A stretch of 64,000 nucleotides of DNA from Haematobia irritans (Eukaryota; Arthropoda; Insecta; Diptera; Muscidae). Positions within the stretch are counted from its first letter, which is position 1. Every line of letters begins with the position of its first letter. The stretch spans positions 223,178,085 through 223,242,084 of the forward strand of contig NC_134400.1 of assembly GCF_050003625.1 (NCBI RefSeq). The letters run 5' to 3'. The translations under genes were made by a program, and so were the position numbers. Under the pieces are notes generated by a model that did not search any database, was not told the origin of the DNA, and was given only the letters and a program-made list of their open reading frames with translations. Of the stretch, positions 1 through 9,872 are shown piece after piece.

Positions 1-178
1 ACGAAATTCCTTTTTTTCACAATAACAAAAGTTGCTTCACAAAAGACAAACTAATTGATTTACAGACGTCAAATTTTGAAACGAATCATTTAAATGTTGG
101 TACTATATAAAAATAATATGCATTTAATACTAGCGACGCCATCTATGTGTCAGACCGGGGACTTATCAGCCAACCTGT
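1..178 (-). mobile_element. Mariner (irritans/Himar-like) terminal fragment, cut by window edge
   Basis: On the minus strand this reads from a terminal inverted repeat beginning ACAGGTTGGCTGATAAGTCC at 178 through a 5' untranslated region towards a transposase start near position 1. I recognise the terminus from memory as that of irritans-subfamily mariners (Himar1-like). A TA at 179-180 is the expected target dinucleotide, and the element sits inside the SINE that begins at 181. The stretch where the start codon should be reads as an uninterrupted A-run followed by GGAATTTCGT, with no ATG visible, so this copy may have lost its start. Only the first end is in the window. Confidence 0.75.
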
Positions 179-180
179 TA

Positions 181-441
181 TCAATGAATGCTGCCCGGTT
201 CTATGTTAAGCTCAATGACAAGGGACCTCCTTTTTATAGCCGAGTCGGAACGGCGTTCCACATTACAGTGAAACCACGTAGAGAGGCTTTGAAACACTCA
301 CAAATGTCACCAGCATTACAGAGTTGGGATAATTCACCGCTGAAAAACTTTTTCGGTGTTTGGTCGAAGCTGGGTTCGAACCCACGACCTTGCGTATGCA
401 AGGCGGGCATGCCCTAACTATTGCACCACGGTGGCTCCTAA
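181..441 (-). repeat. tRNA-derived SINE, 3' part interrupted by mariner
   Basis: Read on the minus strand, this begins with a tRNA-like head. An A-box-like stretch lies around 410-440 and a clear B box (GGGTTCGAACCC) around 370-385. A SINE body seen elsewhere in the window follows (25675-25883, 49494-49790): it contains 'AATGCTGGTGACATTT'-like and 'GGAACGCCGTTC'-like segments. The mariner at 1-178 interrupts the 3' part at a TA. It is not a functional tRNA gene: no cloverleaf anticodon arm could be made out, and the same body follows the head in other copies. Confidence 0.75.
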
Positions 442-888
442 CCCATGTACTTACATCAATAAAAATGTGCACTCTTATTCCTAATTTGTTGCCGAATTAT
501 TTTATATCCATCTCATACTCCAATTGGGAAGGAATTCAGAGGAATGTAAAAAGAGATATGGGTCCATAAGATATAATGCAATACAATTCACTTTTTACTT
601 TGAAATCTTCAAAAACATACTTTGTGCCGCTAACTTAATTTTGTCATTTCATATTGTTCTGCTTCGTTTTTTGCTGTTGGCAATGCTAGAGAAATTGTAT
701 CAAATTTCTATCGAAAGCCGTGATCCAAACTTTTAATCGTATCGTCAATTTTTTCGATACGGTTATGAATTCGATATCCAATGCCGTGATTAGCCCCCAG
801 GAAACTGATGTACCCAACTTTTAGTTACACCAACAAATGTACCGAATATGGTCTACCTTGTTCATATGGTTAGATGCGAAAGTATCAG
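442..888. other. Intergenic sequence without recognised features
   Basis: AT-rich DNA downstream of the carrier gene. I see only short chance ORFs, no splice-supported coding sequence and no repeat family shared with the rest of the window. Confidence 0.5.
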
Positions 889-1591
889 GGGCCAAATCAC
901 CGCATTCATCGAGTTTTGTTTCGTATAGAGAAACATTTCGATCGCATTAAATTTTTGGATCACCGCATTCGATCGAAATTTCTTTTGTCTACTACTTTTT
1001 TTACATTGCTATAAACATATGGTAATAAGAAATTGGAAGAGACTAGAATTTCAAAATAATTTTTTGTTATCAAATTTCTGAGATATTTATATTGTTTTTG
1101 TGTGTTAAAATATATGTGTAAAAATATATTATGAATCCAAGTGTTTTTTGGTTTTCCTCGTCTTCGGCTTCAGAGGATGAGTACAAAGGGGCATTAATAA
1201 GGAAAAATATTAGTGACAAAAGCAGTCCTTTAGCATTGCCTGAAGTAGAGTAAGTGATTCTATTTTGAAGTGAGTGTTTTTAACATCCATAGATTTAAAA
1301 GAGTTCTTGAAAAAATAAATTTTTTGAAGCGGCTACTGATCCGTTTCCCTAAATGCAAGTAATATTATATTTTATTAAATGTATTTTGCCAAAATATAAT
1401 AATAATTACATTTTCACCTACTTTTTTCTTTTTGTTTACCTTTTTTCTGCTTAAAAATCACTACATACTTCGATAGCATGCTACCTATCGTGTTCAACTT
1501 CGAGTAGAAACAATTCGATAACGAATGCGGAGATCCGCGTAAACTACAAACGATGACGAAGTTCTCGATTTCGATTTCGTGATTTGGCCCC
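889..1591. mobile_element. Internally deleted PIF/Harbinger-like transposon
   Basis: The ends are inverted: the left end reads GGGGCCAAATCAC and the right end reads GTGATTTGGCCCC, a 13-bp terminal inverted repeat, with further degenerate 'TCGA/TTTCG' matches inward. The roughly 700-bp body contains a short two-exon remnant resembling the N-terminus of Harbinger-type transposases (see 1131-1362). No complete transposase is present, so this is a non-autonomous deletion derivative. The flanking triplets (TCA and AGA) do not match, so the target duplication has decayed or the superfamily assignment is wrong. Confidence 0.55.
1131..1362 (+). pseudogene. Remnant of Harbinger-type transposase N-terminus, two exons
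   Basis: An ATG at 1131 opens a 40-codon frame rich in Ser/Asp/Glu that ends in SSPLALPEVE. A GTAAGT donor at 1250 and an AG acceptor at 1291-1292 join this in frame to FKRVLEKINFLKRLL, after which a stop follows at 1360-1362. From family knowledge, PIF/Harbinger transposases have an acidic N-terminus followed by an '..LELPE.EF.K.FRL..' segment, and the spliced remnant mimics this. The DDE domain is absent. The resemblance is short, so a chance match cannot be excluded. Confidence 0.4.
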
Positions 1592-2040
1592 AGATCTACA
1601 AATTTGGATTCTCAAGTATTTAGAAAGCGTTCTTCAATTTGGTTCAAAGTTCTAAACGTAAAGCATAAGTGTTTCACTATCGTGAATCAAGTTTTTCATA
1701 CTTTATTTCAATATCCCTCATTATATACAATACCATAGTGTTTAGTACCGCTGATTTATGGTGCGATACACATTTTGTTCGATATCGCCTTCCTTTAACA
1801 TTCGACTAATAGACTTTAGATTTTTTTAATTGAATCAAAGCGAAATTTTATGTTGGCCAAAATCAACGAAAAGTCAACTTTAAATTGACAGAGGAATGTT
1901 ATACTGGCAACTCATAAAAAAGGCGAAGCTGATTTCTAATTCAGCAGGTTTTCGTATCTGTTACCCTGCTGATTACCAAATGTAATACGCAATAACCCCT
2001 TCTTTGAAAGACGTAATAATTTATATTAAACACAAAGTAT
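1592..2040. other. Intergenic AT-rich sequence, nothing recognised
   Basis: No reading frame with family resemblance, and no terminal repeats shared with other parts of the window. Confidence 0.5.
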
Positions 2041-3824
2041 AATTGGGATTTTATTTATTTATTGTAATAAATTTATTTGAATTTAGGGACAAAAATTCTG
2101 TTTATTTTTGGATACTTTACTTTTTAATAATATTTGAAACAATTTACATCCACATAAAAAGGCATTTATGAATCGTTCACATAGGTTTTGGGGGCTTCCT
2201 TTTATTTTATTATCATCTCATCCAACAAAGAAAATTTCAAGAGAATAGTCTGTAGTTCATTTTTGAAGGAGTTTCTCGAATAAATGCTTTTATAAAAAGT
2301 AAAATAATTCATTTTTTTTTAATTTAGATTTGCATTGTATTTAATGTAATGTAAGAAGATACTCATCATTTTGTAGATATCATATAGCTTTGTATTTTAT
2401 ATCAAAATATTGAAAATATTTTAAGTTTTGGAAAAATTTAATTCACAATATTTTAAATTGAATTATTTCTATGTAGGATTAACTGACTGTTGGTGACTGT
2501 TTATATACGTATGAATATATATAGATAATAATGAGGCTATATATTTTCCTTGAACTATATAATTTGAATTTTTTAAATATTAAGTTTTGTTGACAACATT
2601 TGTTGCTTAGTTGGTTGATATTCTTTCTATTAATGTCGTTTTTTTGTTTTGTTTAATTTATAATATCGTTGAGTTTCCATGGTTGTAGGCTAACTTTTAA
2701 AGGGGAGGGGGGATACTTCTCTAATTTTGCAAAAACAAATTAGTTACGTTATTGACAACAAAGCTACAAAATATTGAATATTCAGCCTCATAAAAATGCT
2801 ACCCAACAAAATTAATTGGAATCTTGTAAGAATCATAAAACAAAGAATACTCGTTACATTTGTTTAGAAAATTATAGAAAATTTTGCTAATATATTTTTA
2901 TAGTATTTATATTCTTGTTCTTTACAAGGGGATTAGTAAAATATATCTAGATGATGGGACTTTTGTTTTAATAATTCACTTTGTATCTTAGAAATGTCAA
3001 GACGGGTCTTTGCTTTTTTTGTCGAATTGTTGGGGTGGGAGGGAGCAAGGGCAACGGGACTGGGATGAGGATCTAGCTAATTAATTTAGTTTTTTTGTTT
3101 TACAAAATAAATAAAATAAAAAAATAACAATTTAAATACATAACTTTTTATATGCTATAGCGTTTCAATAAATATATTTGTGTATGTATGTAAGTTTGTT
3201 GTTATCTTTTCAATTTATTTTCGTTTAATTAATAAAATTGTGTTTTGTTTTGGTTGTCTTCCTCTTTGTTTTTCTCCTTCATCTAATTATAGTAAAATAT
3301 TAGCAATAGTATCACTTAGGAATCTGTTTCTTCTCTTTCGTTTCATTCTATCATTCTATCTATCTATGTATGTATTAGTATGGGACTGTTTCATTCCATC
3401 TTATTTTGAGTAATTTCATTTAGCAATTTCATTCCGTTTTGATTTTTGTGTTTCTGTTCTTCTTTTTTGGCGCATCGCGTTTGGAATATTACTAGCAGCA
3501 AATACAATACAAATAATTAGATAAATTAAACTATTTAAGGCTAAGTGTTCTCTTTCTTTCCTTTCTACATGTTAAATGTACAACAAGTACAAATAGAATA
3601 GAACTAGAAATTAGACATATATGTAGAATTGGTAATAATAGTTATAGAAGAGACTAATTAAGGAATCAAAGATGTTAAGATTTAAAACGATAGAGAGAGA
3701 GAGCAAGCACAGCTGCTGATTTCTTTTCGGTTTTTTTCTTTCTTTTTTTTTCAAAAGATGTTGCTGTTACAGCAACGCAAGTACAGTATAACGCTGCTGC
3801 TGCTGCTGTTCTAGGGCAAACAAA
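2041..3824 (-). other. Probable 3' UTR and downstream flank of the SCaMC-like gene
   Basis: This lies directly after the stop codon (TGA, 3825-3827) on the minus strand. It is low-complexity and T-rich on the plus strand, with many AATAAA-type hexamers on the minus strand (for example in the TTTATT-rich stretch near 2050-2080), so the polyadenylation site cannot be pinned from sequence alone. A short CAG run (minus strand, 3793-3811) lies just after the stop, and a CTAT/GTAT microsatellite-like stretch lies near 3350-3372. No competing coding sequence was found. Confidence 0.5.
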
Positions 3825-4057
3825 TCACGTCATATTGACACCCAAACATCTGCTGGAGTACTCATAGACAACATAACTTATGGAAACGGCAGGCAAAACT
3901 TTAATGAAATTCGGTGTGATGCCACGATATAGGCCACATATACCTTCTGTGCGTAGAATTTTACGAAAAACTCCCATCATGTTGTCATCGTTGGCGGCAC
4001 CGGCTTGTTTCAATGGTATACCACCCATGGGCGGGCTTTGTTTCGACTTCTTCACCA
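3825..4057 (-). CDS. SCaMC: SCaMC-like carrier, last coding exon
   Basis: Encodes residues 570-645 of the long form plus two bases of codon 569, with the TGA stop at 3825-3827. The acceptor is TTTTAG at 4058-4063 on the minus strand, and the preceding exon supplies the first base of the split GTG codon. The segment contains [19 protein letters not shown] and [18 protein letters not shown], which match the second half of the third mitochondrial-carrier repeat: the EG.xxxYRG.xPN motif, then the final transmembrane helix with the A.SISYVVYE signature typical of SCaMC C-termini. The first part ([11 protein letters not shown]...) is a variable loop facing the matrix. It is shared by both predicted isoforms. 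A 3' UTR follows. Confidence 0.93.
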
Positions 4058-4896
4058 CTAAAATAAATCATAATAAAAATTAAACATTAATAAAATTTAT
4101 ACAAATCAATTAGCAGCAAACTAATATTTTTTTATGCAGCAAATATAGTCGAATTTTTCAAAACAAACTATCAAACAAAATTACGTGTAATCAGATTGAT
4201 TAATTAAATTAAATGAAGGTAATATGCTCATATTTGTTCGGAAATCGTTAGATACTCATATATGAGGTATTCTAATTTTGCATAGATATTGCTGTTGGTT
4301 TAATGGATATCATGGATATCAGTTTGTATTAAATTTGCGAAAATTGGATTATACAAAAAGAAAATGGATATAGCGTCCTTCGAACAGTCTGGACTCAGGA
4401 GGTAATTCTGAATCGTTCGTATAAAAAATATGACGGATCCATGGATCCATTAAGGAATAAAATCAAAAAGGTTTGAAGTATAACAAAATAAATAATACCA
4501 TTCACTTGTGAAAATTTCAAGTTTTCTTCCTTAATTCTCTACCCTTTAAAACCTATCAAAATAATGCATTTTAAATCCAGTTAATTACAATCAAGCTTGG
4601 ACGCTCTGAAATCGGACACCTCTCAAAAGTGAATAATTTGCAAATAACCTCTCATAACTGGACACCTCTCAAATATGGACAAAATATAGGCGACAGTGGG
4701 TGTTGACTTCTGAGAGGTTGCACTGTAATTTAAAAAAAATATAAAGTAAGAAAACTTTTCACTGGTATACCCATATTATTACGATATTCCATGAGCAAAA
4801 ACGTTTATCTTTGTTAAATGTTCGTAAAATGTAAAACTGGGTTACTTTTGATAACCAGTCTTTGGTATGGTATTGAGAATACAACAATTAACTCAC
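4058..4896 (-). other. Intron between the last two coding exons
   Basis: An 839-nt intron bounded by a GTGAGT donor (4891-4896, minus) and a TTTTAG acceptor. It holds a degenerate repeat near 4610-4727 related to the one near 9740-9872. Nothing coding was seen; the short plus-strand frames are chance openings opposite the exons. Confidence 0.8.
4610..4727. repeat. Degenerate 'ACCTCTCA' repeat, possibly pogo/Tigger-like
   Basis: The motifs GACACCTCTCAAA and GAGAGGTTGCACTGTA appear inverted relative to each other. The right end (minus strand: TACAGTGCAACCTCTCA) resembles the CAGTG..ACCTCTC termini of pogo/Tigger-type elements as I remember them. A related copy lies near 9740-9872. The left end is not well preserved. 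Confidence 0.4.
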
Positions 4897-5464
4897 CTTG
4901 CGCTTGTAGTCGTGTCCTCACCAATGCCAATGGATACGAACAAACTTGACCCAATGTACTGGACGCACTGCCGCATGCTAGTAATACCAGAAAGCTTGGC
5001 TGTTCTGTATTATGACTACTTAAATATTTCTTCTTCAGCGTCTCATAGACGGCCAAATCAATGCCGGCATAAGGAATAATGCCCAACATGTTTGGAATGT
5101 AACCGCGATAAAAACTACGCAAACCTTCGTGTATGTAAATCTTTTTCGCCGCATCCAATATGCCCGTGTATTGACCAGTTTTGCGCAAGGCCAAACGTGT
5201 CTTTAATACTTCCATGGGATAGATGACTGTCTGGGAGATACCACCAGCAGCAGCACCAGCCAAAAAACGTTCACCAATAGTCATCTGTCGTTTATCATCG
5301 CCACGAATCAGTCGTTTGATTTTCTCATAGGCGGCAAATTTTAGAGCAGACTCGGGGGCAATTTTTAGAACATTAATACCATTGCCTCTCCACATGCTGC
5401 GTAAGCCACCTTCTCTTAGCATATATCTTAAACTATCTGAGATTCCTGTCTTTTGTGTTTGAAC
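4897..5464 (-). CDS. SCaMC: SCaMC-like carrier, penultimate coding exon (carrier repeats 1-3)
   Basis: A 568-nt exon encoding residues 380-568 plus one base. The acceptor is TTTTTACAG ending at 5465, and the donor is G|GTGAGT. It completes the first carrier repeat ([31 protein letters not shown]) and carries all of the second, with signature PMEVLKTR at about 462-469 and [19 protein letters not shown] after it. It then starts the third, with signature PLALVRTR at about 558-565. These P-x-[DE]-x-x-[KR]-x-[KR] motifs are the salt-bridge signatures of SLC25 carriers; the third has L-A in place of an acidic residue at the usual position. The six-helix carrier forms the inner-membrane transport path. 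Shared by both isoforms. Confidence 0.95.
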
Positions 5465-5533
5465 CTGTAAAAAGCAACAGCAATGAAATAAATTTCCAAA
5501 AACTTATTGTACTAATTTATGCGTTCTACTAAC

Positions 5534-5692
5534 CTGCAAAAACACTTTTATCCTATCCAGGGGAGCAGTACATGTACGTGATACAGCGCCAGCCACACCG
5601 CCAGCTGCCAAATGACGCCACCACATGCCACTTTGTAATTCTGTTGGTGTAAAATCATCAGGTACGTTCATGTCCTCACCAATATCGAGGTA
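5534..5692 (-). CDS. SCaMC: SCaMC-like carrier, shared junction exon
   Basis: A 159-nt, phase 0-0 exon encoding residues 327-379. It starts [15 protein letters not shown], the linker between the regulatory and transport domains in SCaMCs, and continues with [20 protein letters not shown], the first transmembrane helix of the carrier. It ends with the first carrier signature, [10 protein letters not shown] (370-379). The acceptor is TTTTAG and the donor is CAG|GTTAGT. In the long form it follows the exon ending in WRHST; in the short form it follows the small exon ending in DEDEP. Because it begins in phase 0, both joins keep the frame. Confidence 0.94.
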
Positions 5693-5850
5693 CTAAAATA
5701 AATCGCAAAAAGATATACAAATTAAATTCATGATCATTTTTAAAAGAGTTATTAAATTTAGAAGTGTGGTTTGGAGCAACTAATTTTCTAATCTAGTTTT
5801 GTATTAACAACAACAAAATACATGTATCCAAAAAAGTGAAGCATACATAC

Positions 5851-5892
5851 AGGCTCATCCTCATCTTGCAATATTTGAAGCATCTTTCTGGG
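5851..5892 (-). CDS. SCaMC: SCaMC-like carrier, short-isoform microexon
   Basis: This is a 42-nt exon (14 codons, PRKMLQILQDEDEP) ending at a GATGAGCCT|GTATGT donor, phase 0 into the shared exon at 5692. The acceptor side reads CCTAGCAG, a NAGNAG tandem site: using the upstream AG extends the exon to 5895 and adds one Gln. It has no similarity to the EF-hand region and would replace it. Support is the strong donor, frame continuity on both sides and the acidic linker-like sequence; no transcript evidence was available. An alternative is that this exon carries the start itself (ATG at its fourth codon). Confidence 0.65.
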
Positions 5893-5895
5893 CTG

Positions 5896-7128
5896 CTAGG
5901 ATGGGAGAAAGATGGCGTGTTGAAATGAAAAATGGCAAAAAGAACCGCTTGCTATTACACCCACGCCAAAAAGAGGCTACAACTATGTTTTTTGTATTCA
6001 AGAGGCACGGGAAACGTTGTCTTAAACGCTTGTCAGTCGCCAAGTGGATATTAACAAGCCAATCGCACCGTTATCTCTATTTTGCGTTCAATTGTTACTA
6101 AATTGTCATTACGAAAAAACGAAAATTACAACCAAAATATCACGTAATGCAACGACATTATTATATTCGATGACTCTGCTTGGCTAACTAACAGGACTGA
6201 TGTCTAGTTTTGAATTGTTGGTGTTGAGCGACTGGCGGCTGACTGTGTGCTAAAAAATAATAACACAACAGCCCCACACTGAAATATTTGATTTGTTGCT
6301 GCCACCACAGAAAAAGACGACAATGTTATTGCATGGGTACTACATTCCAACTGATACTCTTTGGACGGTCGAAATCGAAATTAACCAAATAAAAGTATGG
6401 TTTTGTACTAAAGAGAGCGAATCACGTTCACAGGCAAAACTGAAAACAAATGAGCAGAGCATAATACAATGTGCTGCTAATATACAAAACATACGGATTC
6501 AAGCGTTTCTATTCACAGGTAAGAGAATAACAAAAAATTCTACAGCTGAGTTATGTGTTAGGTAGAATCATTAAATGCAGATGGATGGATGCACATGAAT
6601 ATCTGTCTGTAGGTAGAGAGGTTATGATAGTGACGACAAAGATGGTGATTCTGTAATAACAGATTGGTTGATTTGCTCTTGGCAAGAGAGATACGTTTTA
6701 CAATGATGCACATAGATAGAGAGAGAAATGTAATGCTATAGAAGAGAGAGAAAGAGCGATATTTTCAATACCTATATATTTTAGCCAAAAATGTCTATAA
6801 ATTGTAGACTATTCCCTCTGCCGTATAGGCCTTAAGAGATTGAATTTTCATAAAATTGATTATCTTTGCATCTTTCTATGATTAAGAAGGAGGATCTAGA
6901 TTTTGTGCAAATAAAATATATCTGCAAATGTACGTCAATTAAATTAGCACGTGCCAAACGATATACACATTTTTAGTGATTTATCTCGTATTAGGTGTAT
7001 TTTCGCTCTGACCTGGTATAAATAATTCCAATAACAAATCGTAACAACGACTAGCTAGGTAGATAGGTGTTCTAATGGAAACCCCTTTGGTAAAAATCAA
7101 CCATTCAGGTATGTGATGATTATATAAA
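5896..7128. other. Intron sequence, no recognised element
   Basis: Intron of the predicted short and long transcripts. GAGAGA-rich stretches lie near 6600-6760. A plus-strand frame at 6293-6565 lacks family resemblance and is not supported. Confidence 0.5.
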
Positions 7129-7605
7129 CACTCAAAAAAAGTGAACTAAAAAAAGTGAACTCAACTAAACATATATATGTGGAGAAAGTTTCATTTACTA
7201 TAAAATTTTTTTCGTACGTTAGTTAAATGAACTAAAAGACGGGAAAAAATTATACACAAATTAAGCATAGAGATTTACTAAATTCGTATTTCTCACAAAA
7301 TAGTTAAATTTGTAAATTCTACTAAAAATGCGGTCATCATGAACTTCGCATGTCACTAAAGACATTCTTGCAATTTTGAACTCCAATTTTTTCCTTCAAA
7401 CTACAAAATTTTCTTTAACAAGTGAAAAAAAAAAAACTATTTATGTCTAATAAATTTTCTTGAAAATATTTACTTATTTTTGTGATATCGGCGTGATGTC
7501 AACGTTTGTAATATTGTTTAGTAAAAAATTTTCTAAAAATTATCCAAATTTTCAAAAATTAACCAAAAAATATCTTCCTGGTGGGTTCACTGTTTTTTTC
7601 AGTGT
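7129..7605. mobile_element. MITE family P, copy 1
   Basis: The left end is CACTCAAAAAAAGTGAAC and the right end reads inward as CACTGAAAAAAACAGTGAAC, an imperfect terminal inverted repeat. Its body from about 7300 to 7456 recurs inverted at 9293-9450, defining a second copy in opposite orientation. There is no transposase. The flanks are AA on the left and TA on the right, so a TA duplication is possible but decayed. Confidence 0.7.
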
Positions 7606-8648
7606 AGGTTTTACATACATATATATGGTTTTAAAAACTCTATGGAGTCCTATTTTATCTGCATTAACACTCCATATTGCTATTTTTACACTAAGGATAT
7701 TAAAAAGGAAACATTGTACACGTTTGATGTGAGTATACCAAATATCATTTACATTACTTGTCGACAACTTTTGATTGTTTTTTTTTTTTTTTTTTTCAAC
7801 AAAAACGACTGATTGCATTCAAAATCTACCTAACAACCTAAAGAAAATGTTATTTATCTGCCTTTCTTGTGACGGGGGATTTGTATCGATTGTGAGAAAC
7901 AAGTCACACCGAAAAAATCTCTTCGCAAAAAGAAAGAAAAATAACATTGCTCGACAACCTAAGAAAGTAGAAAATGTTACGTTCATTATTCCATTCCATC
8001 ACTTTAAAAAATCGTACAAATAACAAAACAAATTCTTTCAGTTGTAATCATTGCGAAAAGGATGGTTCGCACACCAAAATAATGAATTAACAAAACCGTA
8101 GAAAATGTCTTTAAGATAGAAAAAAAAAACAGAAAAAGCTCATGAAAATACTTAAAAAACTTGAACAAATACATTGGTCATAGAAACGAAGGCCATGTTT
8201 TTCTATCGGACAAATGAAGAAACTGAATTGTAGTGTTGGATAAAAAAAAACTCAGTTTTTGGTTCTTAATTTTCCAAAGTTTAGTCCACTCTTCGGTTTA
8301 CTTGTGCCAGATCATATTAGGAATATATAGTGGTAGCATATTGTAAATATGTATATGTAAATATTTACGCCGTCATAATCAAACATCGAAGAGGGTATTA
8401 GAGCTTTTAGGAGTACCTTTCCCTTTGTATGTCTTTACTTTTTCTAGATCAGTCAGAAAGCCACAGGTTATGTTTCCTTGCGTATTGTTAAAATTCGGGA
8501 ACAACTTCCGTTGTATTAAAAAAACGTTTGTATCCCTGAAATATTCTGCAATATATTGTTAATTTGACCATTCTTGGCTTTGTATATTACTAAGAAGAAC
8601 AATAAATGAAATGAATTCTTTGTAATATTAAACTATTTCAGAGAATAC
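7606..8648. other. Spacer between the two family P MITEs
   Basis: AT-rich DNA with a T-run near 7779-7796. The ORFs crossing it (plus and minus) are low-complexity and not supported. Nothing was recognised. Confidence 0.45.
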
Positions 8649-9653
8649 TACACTGAAAAAACAGTGAACCCACCAGGAAAGAGAATTTTAGTTAGTTTTA
8701 GAAAAAATATATTAATTTTAGAAAATTGTAACTAATCTGTAATAGACACGCGGATGTCATGCCGATTTCACAAAACTAAGTAAATTATTTTCGATAAAAT
8801 CAAGAGGTTATATGGACAAGTCATTTCAGTCTAGAATCGCCAGATCATATAATTGTCTCCCTACTAACTTAAAGGATTTCTCGATTTCTGATTCGACTTA
8901 TCGAAAAAAAATTACTCGATCATCTTGGATCACCTACATGAAGGTTATCCAACCTCGCGTTAGTAGTGTTGCTTTGTTGTGGTTGATTTAGTAAATAATA
9001 TTTTCTTATTTTGTCTTCTTTTAATTATATTGGGAACCTAAAATGTTTTGTCATATTTCATATTATTAATAAATTTATTTTTATACTATTTAATCAATAT
9101 TTATATTTATTAATTAATTTATTTTTATACTATTTTATACACATTTATATTTATTATATACACGCATATGTTCTCACATTGTCATAACTTGATTTGTACT
9201 TTATTCATAGCTAGTAGTCCGTTGTAATTTATATAAATTGGCCGCTAAGTGGCTTCAAATTACATGATGAAAATAAAAATAAATAAATAAATAAAATTTA
9301 TTAGACATAATTCATTTTTTTCACTTGTTAAAGAAAATTTCGAAGTTTGAAGGAAAAATTTGGAGTTAAAAATTGCAAAAATGTCTTTAGTACCATACGA
9401 AGTTTATGATGGGCTAATTACTGGTAAATTTTACAAATTTTAAGAAATTCCGAACTATTTTGTGGGAGACCCGAATTTAGTTAATCTTTATACTTCCTTT
9501 GTGTATAATTTTTTCCTCTATTTTAGTTTTATTAACAAACGTACGCAAACAATTATTAACGTCAGGGAAACTTTATTAAAACGTAATAATTCCATGAACT
9601 AAAATAGAATTAAATCAGCTTTAGTGAAATATAGGGTTCACTTTTTTTGAGTG
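8649..9653. mobile_element. MITE family P, copy 2 (inverted), split by a LINE fragment
   Basis: It begins CACTGAAAAAACAGTGAACC and ends TTCACTTTTTTTGAGTG, i.e. the family P termini in the opposite orientation to 7129-7605. The body matches copy 1 (reverse complement) up to about 8797, and again from about 9293. Between them sits a 5'-truncated LINE 3' end (8800-9292). Removing the LINE leaves about 510 bp, close to the 477 bp of copy 1. A TA follows the right end at 9654-9655. Confidence 0.7.
8800..9292 (+). mobile_element. 5'-truncated LINE 3' end (CR1/Jockey-like)
   Basis: An open frame from 8800 to a TAG at 8989-8991 encodes FQSRIARSYNCLPTNLKDF and similar sequence. This resembles the C-terminal end of reverse transcriptases of CR1/Jockey-type non-LTR elements, which often read '..R..RLWN.LP..L'. 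A 3' UTR of about 290 bp follows and ends in an AAATAAATAAAT-type tail, as expected for target-primed insertion. The junction near 8795-8800 (GATAAAAT) and the return to MITE sequence (ATAAAATTTATT) suggest a short ATAAAAT-like target duplication. Confidence 0.6.
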
Positions 9654-9739
9654 TACTTTAAGTAAAAAATAAAATGAAATAAATTATAAACTGCTGTTCA
9701 AAACTTATTATCTTCTTTTTATTTAAATAAATTACAAGC

Positions 9740-9872
9740 TATAAGCGGGTACCCACGATTGCCGAAATTTGTCCGCATTTGTCCACTTATGAGAGGTTAA
9801 TTTTTATGATAAAATAGATCAAATAGCAAACTACTCCGCTTTTCGGAGTGTTCAAGTTTGAGAGGTTTCACT
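9740..9872. repeat. Degenerate 'GAGAGGTT..CACTGTA' repeat
   Basis: Shares the terminal GAGAGGTTTCACTGTA and internal TTATGAGAGGTTA motifs with the repeat at 4610-4727, consistent with an old pogo/Tigger-like MITE. The left end is unclear. Confidence 0.4.

Noticed and set aside
360..440. Functional tRNA gene
   Set aside because: The B box is good, but the same head is followed by a constant SINE body in several copies, and a paired cloverleaf with an anticodon arm could not be drawn.
3787..3811. Trinucleotide repeat expansion
   Set aside because: Only about six CAG/CTG units in the 3' UTR; unremarkable length.
5861..6043. Minus-strand frame overlapping the microexon as a separate N-terminus
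   Set aside because: Not in the frame that continues into the shared exon after the GTATGT donor at 5850.
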